The translations under genes and the position numbers were made by a program. Below, in pieces: positions 1-6,347 of a stretch of 13,674 nucleotides of DNA. The DNA comes from Gemmatimonadota bacterium (GTDB lineage: Bacteria > Gemmatimonadota > Gemmatimonadetes > Longimicrobiales > Longimicrobiaceae). The stretch lies in the NCBI GenBank assembly GCA_019348475.1, contig JAHWJJ010000061.1, forward strand, positions 1 to 13,674, given 5' to 3'. The notes beneath the pieces were generated by a model. The model was not told where the DNA came from. It saw nothing but the letters and a program-made list of their open reading frames with translations, and did not search any database. Each line of letters begins with the position of its first letter. Position 1 is the stretch's first letter.

Positions 1-7
1 GGATGGA

Positions 8-307
8 ATGAACTGGAAGAAATTCGCGCTGGTCCCGATGCTCGCCACCGCGGTGGCCCTGGGCGCGTGCGGCGGGGACGAGGAGGCGGAGGTGGGTGAG
101 GGCGCGGTGGGTGAGGGCGTGGTGGGCGAGGGAGTGGTGGGTGAGGGCGTCGCCGGCGAGGGCGTGGTCGAGGGCGCCGCGGCCCCGGCGTTCGATCCCG
201 CGCTGGACGTGAACCGCGACGGCATCCTGGGCGACGACGAAGGCCTGGGAGACGCGGACGGCGACGGCATCCGGGACCGCGACGAGGCGTACCCGGCGGT
301 CGACTAG
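8..307 (+). CDS. Small lipoprotein with VGEGV repeats and calcium-binding loops
   Basis: A 99-residue predicted lipoprotein. Residues 1-20 form a signal peptide (two Lys, then a hydrophobic run) that ends in the lipobox L18-G19-A20-C21, so C21 should be lipidated. Residues 29-53 are a tandem pentapeptide array of V/A-G-E-G-V/A units, encoded by about five 15-bp repeats at 92-166. The C-terminal part carries two Asp-rich loops. The first (D67 to E78) has the EF-hand-loop pattern, with D67, N69, D71, G72 and E78. The second (D82 to E93) has D82, D84, D86, G87 and E93. Only three residues separate them, so they resemble thrombospondin-type-3 or dockerin-like tandem loops rather than a paired helix-loop-helix. 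Exact function is unknown; an acidic calcium-binding envelope protein is an inference. The ATG follows a GGA-rich stretch, but too little upstream sequence is visible to judge the promoter. Confidence 0.85.
   Translation: MNWKKFALVPMLATAVALGACGGDEEAEVGEGAVGEGVVGEGVVGEGVAGEGVVEGAAAPAFDPALDVNRDGILGDDEGLGDADGDGIRDRDEAYPAVD
92..166 (+). repeat. 15-bp in-frame tandem repeat
   Basis: About five copies of a 15-bp unit, consensus gtgggtgagggcgtg, start at 92, 107, 122, 137 and 152. Because 15 is a multiple of three, each copy adds one VGEGV-type pentapeptide to the lipoprotein. Copies differ mostly by single bases, and the last is the most diverged. Copy number could change by slippage without breaking the frame. 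Confidence 0.85.
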
Positions 308-403
308 TCCGCGAACCGCACCGCCCGGCGGGACGCACGCGAGAGGCCCTGCGTGCGGCCGACCGGGGCCGCCATTGGACGCAGAGTACGCGGCGTGGAC
401 AGG

Positions 404-455
404 AGAAGTTCGCGGAGGAGAACGATTCGTTCTCCTCCGCGAACTTCTTTTGTTC
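404..455 (+). terminator. Long near-perfect palindromic terminator
   Basis: Bases 404-425 are the exact reverse complement of 427-448, with one central base (426). In RNA the innermost pairs must open to make a loop, leaving roughly 20 pairs. The right arm runs into a T-rich stretch (tttgttct) on the plus strand, as expected of an intrinsic terminator. It lies about 97 bases after the lipoprotein stop, the only plus-strand gene before it. The stem is longer than most intrinsic terminators, and its core (cgcggaggagaac) recurs in modified form near 12120. It may therefore also be a dispersed palindromic element used as a terminator. Confidence 0.8.
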
Positions 456-1520
456 TATGATACGGAATCTACAGTTCGTCGTGCACCTGGAGTTCTACTG
501 CCAGTGAGGCCCATCTCAGAAGCTGGATGCACAATCCATCCGAAAATCTGGTGTTGATGTCGATACCGGATTGCGGAGGATCGTTCTGGATACGCGCCGG
601 AGACCGGTCGTGTCCGAGCAGCGGCACGTCGGCGAAGGCGGGCAGTGCTGGATGGACGCGGGTGAGACGCCCGGAGGCGGACCGGAGGGGATCGGCAGGA
701 TGCCGGCGTCCCCTGGTAGAGGGGATGCTGCCGGCGAGGGGACGGGATCCGAATTTTTCCTGGACGGGCAGGATGAAGGTGGCGCGGCGGGGCGCGCCGG
801 GGTACATCGTCCACCCGATCGCGATCTGTAAAAGGGCGCCCCGGCTGGACGCGGACAACAGAGGGGACAAGCCCGGCTCGTCAACGGATTCACAAGACGA
901 GTCCAACCCGGCCACCCGTGGAAGTGGGTGCCAGAACTTTGTCTCGAGATCTGGTATGACGGCCGCGGCTCCCCCGATCCTGGGAAGGTTGCGGCGCGCG
1001 GCTGCACGGAAGGCCGGCGGATTCCGTATGCCGCGCGCGGCCGATGGTCCCCTCCGCCCGCGGTTCAGCGCACGCGCAGCAGCGACACGCGCAACGTCGC
1101 GGGCGGCGGGGTACTGCCCTAAGTTCGATTGGCCTAGTTGTGGCGCTGGCGCGGCGCGCGGTTTGCGCGTCCGTCTGGCCGCTGGTAGTCGAGGTTGCAG
1201 AGAAACCCATACGACGTGAACGAGGGGGGCCGCACACCGGTGCGGCCCCCCCTGCTTCCTTGAGACAGGCCTCACCCGTTGCACACCGCGCGGTAAGGTC
1301 CTGCACAGGTACGTCTCAACGGACCGGCGCTGCTCTGGGTTAGAATCCGGCCACAGCATCGTAGCTACGTGCAAGCGTCCACCCCCGCTTGCGGCTGCCT
1401 CCAACGACCACGCGGTTCACGGTCGCCGGCCATCGTACGGCGCCTCGCATGGCACGATCACCCGCTCACCCACTCACGCCGGCCGCGCTGCCGGATGGCT
1501 CCGGGAGCCGGTCCGACCGG
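449..1520. other. Gene-poor interval with several hairpins
   Basis: No open frame across this 1.07-kb stretch looks like a known protein. The longest frames on either strand are Arg-, Ala- and Pro-rich with no recognisable motif and no strong ribosome binding site. What can be seen is structural. A stem with two G-U pairs joins 704-714 to 720-730 around a 5-base loop. An 8-bp stem joins 875-882 to 896-903. A strong 12-bp hairpin lies at 1224-1251, and a 10-bp palindrome at 1360-1369. The 450-900 part is less uniformly GC-rich than the coding regions. It could be a degraded gene, a structured noncoding RNA or plain spacer; the sequence alone does not decide. Confidence 0.55.
1224..1260 (+). 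terminator. GC-rich 12-bp hairpin, probable terminator
   Basis: Bases 1224-1235 (ggggggccgcac) pair perfectly with 1240-1251 around a 4-base loop, giving a 12-bp all-Watson-Crick stem. The plus strand continues with ctgcttcctt, a weak T-rich tail. The shape fits an intrinsic terminator, but no convincing gene precedes it on the plus strand, and on the minus strand the tail is even weaker. It may end an unannotated transcript in the gene-poor interval. Confidence 0.5.
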
Positions 1521-2075
1521 TCAGTTCGTCGGGCGCGTGAGGATTTCGATGTTCCTGCCGTCCGTGGCCAGCACCACCGGCTGGCCCTGCGCGATCTGCC
1601 GCGCCTGTGGCTCGAGGGTCCCCGGGATGTTGGCCAGGTTCTGCGCGCCGTACACCACCGCCTCACGGATGCGCAGCGTCTGCCCCTGATTCACGTCGGG
1701 GGTCTCGGGGCCGCTCTCGTTGATCAGCACGAACAGCCGCTCGCCCTGGTCCTCGATCCAGAAGCCGCGGTCGGAGACCACCTCCGTCACCCGCACCTCG
1801 CCGCCGACGGTGCGTCCGGTCCACGTGGCCGGGCTCTCGATGATCTGCGACACGGGGATCCCCGCAGCCTGGGCCACCGGAGTCGGCGGGTTCGCCGCGG
1901 GGGGCAGGGGCTGCACCTCGTCCACCACCGGCGCGGCGACCGGCTCCACGACCGCCGCTTCGTCGTCCCCGTCGAAGAGCCCCCACAGGAGCCAGATCAC
2001 CAGCGCCAGCAACACCAGCCCCAGCACCCACATCCAGCTTCCGCCGCGCTTGCGTTCGATGTCGATGTCCGCCAT
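1521..2075 (-). CDS. Membrane-anchored OB-fold-like protein
   Basis: A 184-residue protein. A short charged N-terminus (residues 1-12) precedes one transmembrane helix (about 14-34, Trp/Leu/Val-rich). A Pro/Val/Ala-rich linker (about 36-72) then leads to a C-terminal domain (about 80-184). This domain has the look of an OB-fold: the segment around GEVRVTEVVSDRGFWIED, then a beta strand with ERLFVLI, and later QGQTLRIREAVVYGA. The positive-inside rule suggests that the C-terminal domain lies outside the cytoplasmic membrane. Ligand and role are unknown. I chose the ATG at 2075 because it starts just before the anchor and follows a gggag motif about 9 bases upstream. The same frame stays open far upstream, but that part runs antisense to gmhB and is not credible. 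It appears to be a single-gene unit. Confidence 0.85.
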   Translation of the reverse strand: MADIDIERKRGGSWMWVLGLVLLALVIWLLWGLFDGDDEAAVVEPVAAPVVDEVQPLPPAANPPTPVAQAAGIPVSQIIESPATWTGRTVGGEVRVTEVVSDRGFWIEDQGERLFVLINESGPETPDVNQGQTLRIREAVVYGAQNLANIPGTLEPQARQIAQGQPVVLATDGRNIEILTRPTN

Positions 2076-2404
2076 TTCGCGTCTCTCCCTCTTTCGGGTC
2101 CCGTGCCGTCCGCCCGGCGGTTTCGGGCGAGTGGCGCCGCGCTGCGCGGCGCCGACGGGCGGGTGGGGGGCGCAATGCGGGGACCGGCACGGGGCCGGCC
2201 GCAGTTCAGAATCGACGCCGCGCGGAGAACTGTCCGTTGCAGCGGGGCCAGCCTCCGCCTCCGGGCTGCGGACGAGCCATCTGCGGCAGGAGGAACGCGT
2301 GGAGCGGCCGAGCCGCGGCATGGGCCGGCAGATCAGCGGGCCATGCGCTGATCTCCCCCGCGTCGCCAGGCGGGGGGCGCACGTGCCGCGCGCCCGCCGC
2401 TGGC
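2076..2404. other. Intergenic region with two hairpins
   Basis: This 329-bp gap separates gmhB from the OB-fold gene; both are on the minus strand. Two features stand out: a 10-bp perfect palindrome centred at 2143 (2133-2142 with 2144-2153), about 60 bases upstream of the OB-fold gene start, and a 9-bp stem at 2330-2354. I see no open frame worth calling and no convincing promoter boxes. Confidence 0.6.
2330..2354 (-). terminator. Hairpin downstream of gmhB
   Basis: Bases 2330-2338 (agatcagcg) pair with 2346-2354 (cgctgatct) around a 7-base loop, giving a perfect 9-bp stem. It lies about 50 bases after the gmhB stop in the direction of transcription. No T-run follows on the minus strand, so an intrinsic terminator is possible but not established. 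A 3'-end-stabilising hairpin is the alternative. Confidence 0.35.
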
Positions 2405-2989
2405 TCAGGAGTGGGCCAGGATCGCCCGCGCGGCGGCGGCGAGGTCGCCGACGACGTGGTCCGGCTCGCGGTGCGCGCCGGGCACCCACTCGGTCTCGCC
2501 CCCGCTGTCCACCAGTACGGTGCGGCACCCGGCGCGCCGCCCCGCCTCCACGTCGTCCAGAATGTCGCCGACCATCCAGCTCCGCGACAGGTCGATCCCG
2601 TGCGCCGCAGCGAGCGCGGTGATCATCCCCGGGGCGGGTTTGCGGCAGTCGCAGGCGCGGGCGTAGGCGGCCACGGTGCCCTGCGGGTGGTGCGGGCACC
2701 ACGCGAATGCGTCGACGCGCGCGCCCTCGGCGCTCAGCATCTCACGGATCCGCGCCTCTACGGGGCCCAGGGCCTCCTCGCCGAAGTAGCCGCGCGCCAC
2801 ACCGGACTGGTTGCTGACGACGAACAGGCGGAAGCCGGCATCGGCCAGCATCCGCAGCGCCTCGGCCGCGCCCGGAGCCAGGCGGATGCGGGCGGGGTCC
2901 ACGTTGTACGGCACGTTCTGCACGAGCGTGCCGTCCTTGTCCAGGAAGACGGCCGAGGCGCCGGCGGCCGGCTGCGCGGGCGTCTTCAC
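2405..2989 (-). CDS. gmhB: D,D-heptose 1,7-bisphosphate 7-phosphatase (HAD family)
   Basis: A 194-residue HAD-superfamily phosphatase that removes the 7-phosphate from D-glycero-D-manno-heptose 1,7-bisphosphate in the cytoplasm, on the route to ADP-heptose or GDP-heptose. All family marks are present: the nucleophile motif FLDKDGTLV with D17 and D19, motif II VSNQSG (59-63), the zinc ligands C98, H100, C113 and C115 with the spacing known in GmhB, K117 in CRKPAPG, and the acidic motif VGDILDD (140-146). HisB-N phosphatases are close relatives, but length and zinc site fit GmhB and no histidine genes are nearby. The start is GTG at 2989, which overlaps the cupin stop by four bases (GTGA), implying translational coupling. 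No other heptose-pathway gene is in the window. Confidence 0.93.
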   Translation of the reverse strand: MKTPAQPAAGASAVFLDKDGTLVQNVPYNVDPARIRLAPGAAEALRMLADAGFRLFVVSNQSGVARGYFGEEALGPVEARIREMLSAEGARVDAFAWCPHHPQGTVAAYARACDCRKPAPGMITALAAAHGIDLSRSWMVGDILDDVEAGRRAGCRTVLVDSGGETEWVPGAHREPDHVVGDLAAAARAILAHS

Positions 2990-3330
2990 TCGCTGCGGCC
3001 GGCGGGGAGCGGATCGCCCGTGGCGGAGTAGGCGGGCGGATCGTAGAAGTTGAGGGTGCGCAGGGGCTCGCCGCCGCCGGCGCGGATCTCGTGCGCTTCA
3101 CCGCGCTCGATCAGCAGCAGCGCGCCCGGTCCCAGCTCGTGCCGCTCACCACCGACGATGGCCTCGCCGCGCCCGGAGACGACGTACATCCACTGGTCGG
3201 CGCCCACGTGGCGGTTGTCCGGCCCGCCGGTACGCTCGCCCGCGCGGAGCGTCATCGTAGCCGCCTGCGCCCGCCCGTGCGTCAGCGCCACGTCGAATCC
3301 GCTGTCGAAGTCCAGCTGCGTCATCCGCAT
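2986..3330 (-). CDS. Single-domain cupin protein
   Basis: A 114-residue small beta-barrel cupin. Motif 1 is around residues 41-53 (H41, Q46 and the VVSGRG turn). Motif 2 is around 67-80 (GPGALLLIERGEAH, with H80). The usual HxH...E metal set is reduced to H41, Q46 and H80. To my recollection this pattern is shared by a subfamily with a DQW signature, so metal use is uncertain but the fold is clear. The C-terminus carries the LNFYDPPAY stretch often seen in that subfamily. The substrate is unknown. The gene ends inside the start of gmhB (4-bp overlap), so the two are probably co-translated, and a sugar-related or binding role is plausible only by association. ATG 3330 is used; an ATG two codons later is an equal alternative because the ribosome site is weak. 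Confidence 0.87.
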   Translation of the reverse strand: MRMTQLDFDSGFDVALTHGRAQAATMTLRAGERTGGPDNRHVGADQWMYVVSGRGEAIVGGERHELGPGALLLIERGEAHEIRAGGGEPLRTLNFYDPPAYSATGDPLPAGRSE

Positions 3331-3547
3331 CTCATCACCCGCCGATCACATTCGCACGTTCGCATCACGGACGAGCCGCCGTCGCCACGGTCGCGGAGCA
3401 CCAGCGCTCACGCGGCGCCGCGCCCCTACGAGCCAATGACTTCGCCGGCAATAGACAGCGAAGTTCGACGGGGCGCGAGCGCGGAGACCTCGCCCGGTGC
3501 GGGGAATGCGAGACTGGCGCCGTGCGGCAGGCGGGGCGCCCGGGCGG
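3331..3547. other. Intergenic spacer
   Basis: This 217-bp stretch lies between the cupin gene and the small Gly-rich gene, both on the minus strand. Its first part (3340-3375) is slightly richer in A and T and includes the imperfect repeat ttcgcacgttcgcatcac, so it may hold the cupin-gmhB promoter. I could not identify -35 and -10 boxes with confidence. Confidence 0.4.
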
Positions 3548-3730
3548 CTAGCCCGTCTTTGGCGGTCGGACCTTTCTGCCGCCGCCAGACTTCTTTCCCG
3601 GATTCTTGCTCGGCCATCCGGGATCGTTGCCACCGGCCTTTCCATCGCCACGCCCGCCGGCTTCGCGACTGCCACCCGCGCCGCCGCTGCCACTGCCACC
3701 CCCGCTCTCTCCTCCAGTCTCCTTGGCCAT
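3548..3730 (-). CDS. Small Gly-rich basic protein
   Basis: A 60-residue low-complexity protein. An N-terminal MAKETGGE segment leads into a Gly/Ser-rich stretch (about 8-36) and then a basic tail with the pattern NDPGWPSKNPGKKSGGGRK followed by PPK. From memory, small proteins with an NPxWPS...SGGGR-NPP tail are common in this kind of genome, but I cannot name a family. A sharp Shine-Dalgarno-like sequence (aggagcgaggggtcc) sits directly before ATG 3730, the main support for a real gene. An upstream in-frame extension is possible but lacks such a site. It is probably disordered. Low-complexity composition keeps my confidence moderate. It is divergent from the channel gene across 207 bases. 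Confidence 0.55.
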   Translation of the reverse strand: MAKETGGESGGGSGSGGAGGSREAGGRGDGKAGGNDPGWPSKNPGKKSGGGRKVRPPKTG

Positions 3731-3937
3731 GGACCCCTCGCTCCTGGATCGAGTCCGGAATGCCGGCAGCTCACCGCGATCCTGCACCGGCGGGGCTCAT
3801 GCAAGTTCCGTCGCGCCTGGCCTGGTCTCCCGGGAAGCGCTGCACGGCAACGGTTCCGGAACGGATGCTGCGCTCCGGGCGCGCTCCGCCGCCTCGGCCG
3901 TGCGGGTGGCGCGGCGGGGGAGAACCGGAAGAGCGAG
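3731..3937. other. Divergent intergenic region
   Basis: This 207-bp space separates two outward-facing genes, the small Gly-rich gene (minus) and the channel gene (plus), so it should contain promoters for both. It is GC-rich throughout, and I could not recognise boxes or operators. It ends with the ribosome binding site of the channel gene (ggaagagcgag). Confidence 0.4.
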
Positions 3938-4762
3938 GTGAGCGTGGACGGATCGAAGGGGAGCGAGACCGCGCAGAAGATGGAGCGGGAGCGCTGGCGC
4001 ATGGTGCTGCGCATCCAGCGCTGGCTGGAGACACCCATGCTGGTGCTTGGCGGCGTGTGGCTGGTGCTGCTGATCTTCGAGCTGACGCGCGGCCTCACAC
4101 CTTTCGCCCAGCACGTGGGGACGGCGATCTGGATCATCTTCATCGCCGACTTTGCGCTGCGGTTCGCCGTGGCGCCGCGCAAGGGCCGCTACCTGCGCAG
4201 CAACTGGCTCACGGCGGCGTCGCTGGCGCTGCCGGCGCTGCGCGTGTTCCGCGTGTTCGCGCTGGCCCGCGCGTTTCGCCTGGCCCGCGTGGCCCGCGGG
4301 CTGCGCCTGGTGAAGGTGGTGGGCTCGCTGAACCGCGGCATGCGCGCGCTGGACCGCGTGCTGCGCCGCCGCGGCTTTGGCTACGTGGTGGCGGTGACGG
4401 TGCTGGTGGCGGTCGTGGGCGCCGCGGGGATGTACGCGCTGGAGCGCGAGGCCGGCGGCGGCAGCATGGACGGATACGCCGAGGCGCTCTGGTGGACGGG
4501 GATGATCCTGACCACGCTGGGCTCCGACTACTGGCCGAAGACGCCCGAAGGGCGGCTGCTCACGCTGCTGCTCTCGGTCTACGCCGTGAGCGTCTTCGGC
4601 TATGTGGCCGCCACGCTGGCCTCGTACTTCGTGGAGCGCGACGCCGCAGAGGCCAAGCAGGGGGTGGCCGGCCAGGCCTCGGTGGACGAGCTGCGCGGCG
4701 AGATCGCGGCGCTGCGCGAGGAGCTTCGCCGCGCCCGCGCGCCGGCCGGCCCGGCGGAGTGA
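3938..4762 (+). CDS. Voltage-sensor-type cation channel (K+ channel-like)
   Basis: A 274-residue six-helix ion transport protein of the inner membrane. S1 is about 34-50, S2 about 60-79 (with D71 and R75), and S3 a short segment about 88-101. S4 carries positive charges every third residue: R102, R105, R111, R114, R117, R120, R123 and K126, with only the 108 position neutral. S5 is about 147-168, the pore helix about 180-193, and S6 about 206-231. The filter region reads TTLGSDYWP (192-200) in place of the potassium filter TVGYGD, so ion selectivity cannot be assumed. The C-terminus (about 248-267) is a short predicted coiled coil with heptad Leu and Glu/Arg residues, typical of tetramer assembly. 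GTG 3938 is chosen because ggaag lies six bases upstream; ATG 3980 is an alternative with a poorer site. The methyltransferase gene follows almost immediately. Confidence 0.88.
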   Translation: MSVDGSKGSETAQKMERERWRMVLRIQRWLETPMLVLGGVWLVLLIFELTRGLTPFAQHVGTAIWIIFIADFALRFAVAPRKGRYLRSNWLTAASLALPALRVFRVFALARAFRLARVARGLRLVKVVGSLNRGMRALDRVLRRRGFGYVVAVTVLVAVVGAAGMYALEREAGGGSMDGYAEALWWTGMILTTLGSDYWPKTPEGRLLTLLLSVYAVSVFGYVAATLASYFVERDAAEAKQGVAGQASVDELRGEIAALREELRRARAPAGPAE

Positions 4763-4772
4763 CGTGGCCGCC

Positions 4773-5522
4773 ATGCTGTACGACCGGATCGGCGTGCGCT
4801 ACGGCGAGTACCGCCGCCCGGATGGGCGGATCGCGGAGCAGATCCGCCAGGCGCTCGGCGAGGCCGCGACGGTCCTGAACGTGGGCGCCGGCACCGGCTC
4901 GTACGAGCCCGTGCGCCATGGCGTCGTCGCTGTGGAGCCATCGGCAGAGATGGTGCGCCAGCGGCCGCCCGGAAGCGCGCCGGTGGTGCGCGCGGTGGCG
5001 GCGGACCTTCCCTTCCGCGACGCCAGTTTCGATGCCGCACTGGCCGTGCTCACCATCCACCACTGGCCCGACTGGCAGCGCGGCCTGGCCGAGATGCAGC
5101 GCGTGGCACGCACGCGCGTGGTGCTCCTGACCTGGGACCCGGCGAGCGACGGCTTCTGGCTGGTGCGGGAATACTTTCCCCAGGTGCTCGAGGTGGACCG
5201 CCGGATCTTACCCTCGATCGGTGCGATCGAATCCGTGCTCGGCCCCGTGGAGGTGCGAACGGTCCCCGTTCCGGCGGATTGTACGGACGGCTTTCTGGGC
5301 GCGTACTGGCGGCGCCCGTCCGCGTACCTGGACGCGGGTGTGCGAGGGGCGATCTCCGCCTTCGCCCGCTTCCCGGAGATGGACCAGGGACTCGCCCGGC
5401 TGGCCGCCGACCTTGCGGACGGCCGCTGGATGGAGCGGCACGGCGACCTGCTGAAGCTCCAGCAGCTGGACGCGGGCTACCGCCTGGTCGTCGCCCGCGG
5501 CTCCACCTCCGCGGCGGACTGA
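4773..5522 (+). CDS. SAM-dependent methyltransferase (class I)
   Basis: A 249-residue Rossmann-fold methyltransferase of the UbiE/Methyltransf_11 type. Motif I is VLNVGAGTG (34-42). The acidic residue binding the ribose is E55 in VVAVEPSAEMV. Motif II covers AADLPF (76-81) and SFDAALAVLTIHHWPDW (85-101), where the HHW is usual for this group. The C-terminal half (about 130-249) is a variable substrate region with no motif I can assign. Substrate unknown; a small molecule is more likely than nucleic acid, as the domain is compact and has no RNA- or DNA-binding extension. ATG 4773 lies 10 bases after the channel stop. An in-frame GTG at 4764 would add three residues. The tight spacing suggests one transcript with the channel gene, but a functional link is not obvious. 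Confidence 0.88.
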   Translation: MLYDRIGVRYGEYRRPDGRIAEQIRQALGEAATVLNVGAGTGSYEPVRHGVVAVEPSAEMVRQRPPGSAPVVRAVAADLPFRDASFDAALAVLTIHHWPDWQRGLAEMQRVARTRVVLLTWDPASDGFWLVREYFPQVLEVDRRILPSIGAIESVLGPVEVRTVPVPADCTDGFLGAYWRRPSAYLDAGVRGAISAFARFPEMDQGLARLAADLADGRWMERHGDLLKLQQLDAGYRLVVARGSTSAAD

Positions 5523-5580
5523 GGAATCGCTGCGGCGATCCCCCGATCGCCTGGCACTCGCGCCCTGACCCGCTTTGCCC

Positions 5581-6252
5581 ATGAGCGATCGCAACCTCGA
5601 CGTCCCCGGCTGCGCAAATCTCCGCGACCTCGGCGGCTGCACGACGCGGCGGCGAGAGGTGCTGGCGCACGGCCGCCTCTTCCGCGGCGCGGCACCCGCC
5701 GCACCCGAGTCAACCACGGCGCTCGTAGCGCGCATCGGCCTGCGGCGGGTGATCGATCTGCGGATGGACGAGGAAGTCGCACAGGCGGCTGCACCGGTTC
5801 TGCCAACGGATTGCGCGTGGGTCCGGCTGCCGCTGTTCTACGCCCTTCAGCCGAACTGGCCCCACCCTGTCGATCGTTCGCCTCCAGCCACCGCGGCGCG
5901 TTACCTGGAGATGGCGCAGGCGGGGATCTCGACGATCACCCGCGTGGTGGAGCTGCTCGAAGACGTGAACGCCCGGCCCACCCTGATCCACTGCGTGGCG
6001 GGACGCGACCGTACCGGCATCGTGGTCGCGTTTCTGCTCGACCTCGTCGACGTGCCCGATGCAATGATCGCCGGGGATTATGCACTGAGCTCGGTGATGG
6101 ACGACGCCGAAGGCAGGAAGGCGAATCCCGAAAACATCCTGATCCTCCTTCAGCTGGTCCGTGAGCGTTTCGGCTCCGTCCGCGAAATGCTACTTTCCGC
6201 CGGGGCTTCGGCCGCCAGCATGGACCGCTTGCGTGCCGCACTCGTGGGGTAA
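5581..6252 (+). CDS. Tyrosine/lipid phosphatase (PF13350-type)
   Basis: A 223-residue protein-tyrosine-phosphatase superfamily enzyme. The N-terminal NLRDLGG (13-19) is the hallmark opening of the Y_phosphatase3 family (mycobacterial PtpB and Listeria LipA belong here). The P-loop is HCVAGRDRTG (137-146), with nucleophile C138 and phosphate-binding R144. Family members hydrolyse phosphotyrosine and, in some cases, phosphoinositides through a cysteinyl-phosphate intermediate; the substrate here cannot be read from sequence. No secretion signal is visible, so it is probably cytoplasmic. ATG 5581 is preferred; a TTG two codons earlier is in frame, and neither has a strong ribosome site. It lies 58 bases after the methyltransferase and could have its own promoter. 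Confidence 0.9.
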   Translation: MSDRNLDVPGCANLRDLGGCTTRRREVLAHGRLFRGAAPAAPESTTALVARIGLRRVIDLRMDEEVAQAAAPVLPTDCAWVRLPLFYALQPNWPHPVDRSPPATAARYLEMAQAGISTITRVVELLEDVNARPTLIHCVAGRDRTGIVVAFLLDLVDVPDAMIAGDYALSSVMDDAEGRKANPENILILLQLVRERFGSVREMLLSAGASAASMDRLRAALVG

Positions 6253-6347
6253 GCCGGTTCCAGGCGGCGTCTATCGCGCGCGCGGGCTCGTGCGCCGGCC
6301 GCTGCGGCCGCGCGTTGCAGGGTAACGGTCCACGCATTGGAGCAACG

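Noticed and set aside
449..470. TATGAT as a promoter -10 box after the terminator
   Set aside because: No -35 element at proper spacing, and no gene downstream on that strand to drive.
527..1219. Long plus-strand frame ending just before the 1224 hairpin
   Set aside because: The stop five bases before a terminator-like hairpin is tempting, but the product has no protein-like character and no good start site.
1321..1360. tRNA T-arm-like sequence (ggttagaatcc) followed by cca
   Set aside because: The flanks do not form a 5-bp T stem, and no acceptor, D-arm or anticodon arm could be folded upstream.
469..1404. Long open frame on the minus strand across the geneless interval
   Set aside because: Low-complexity Arg/Ala/Pro composition, no motif and no ribosome site; it results from high GC giving few stop codons.
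2076..2702. Upstream extension of the OB-fold gene on the minus strand
   Set aside because: It would overlap gmhB in another frame and puts random Arg-rich sequence before a clear start with a ribosome site at 2075.
3091..4878. Very long plus-strand frame across the cupin gene and channel gene
   Set aside because: It runs in a different frame from the channel and is antisense to the cupin; composition is Arg/Ala/Gly-rich without domains.
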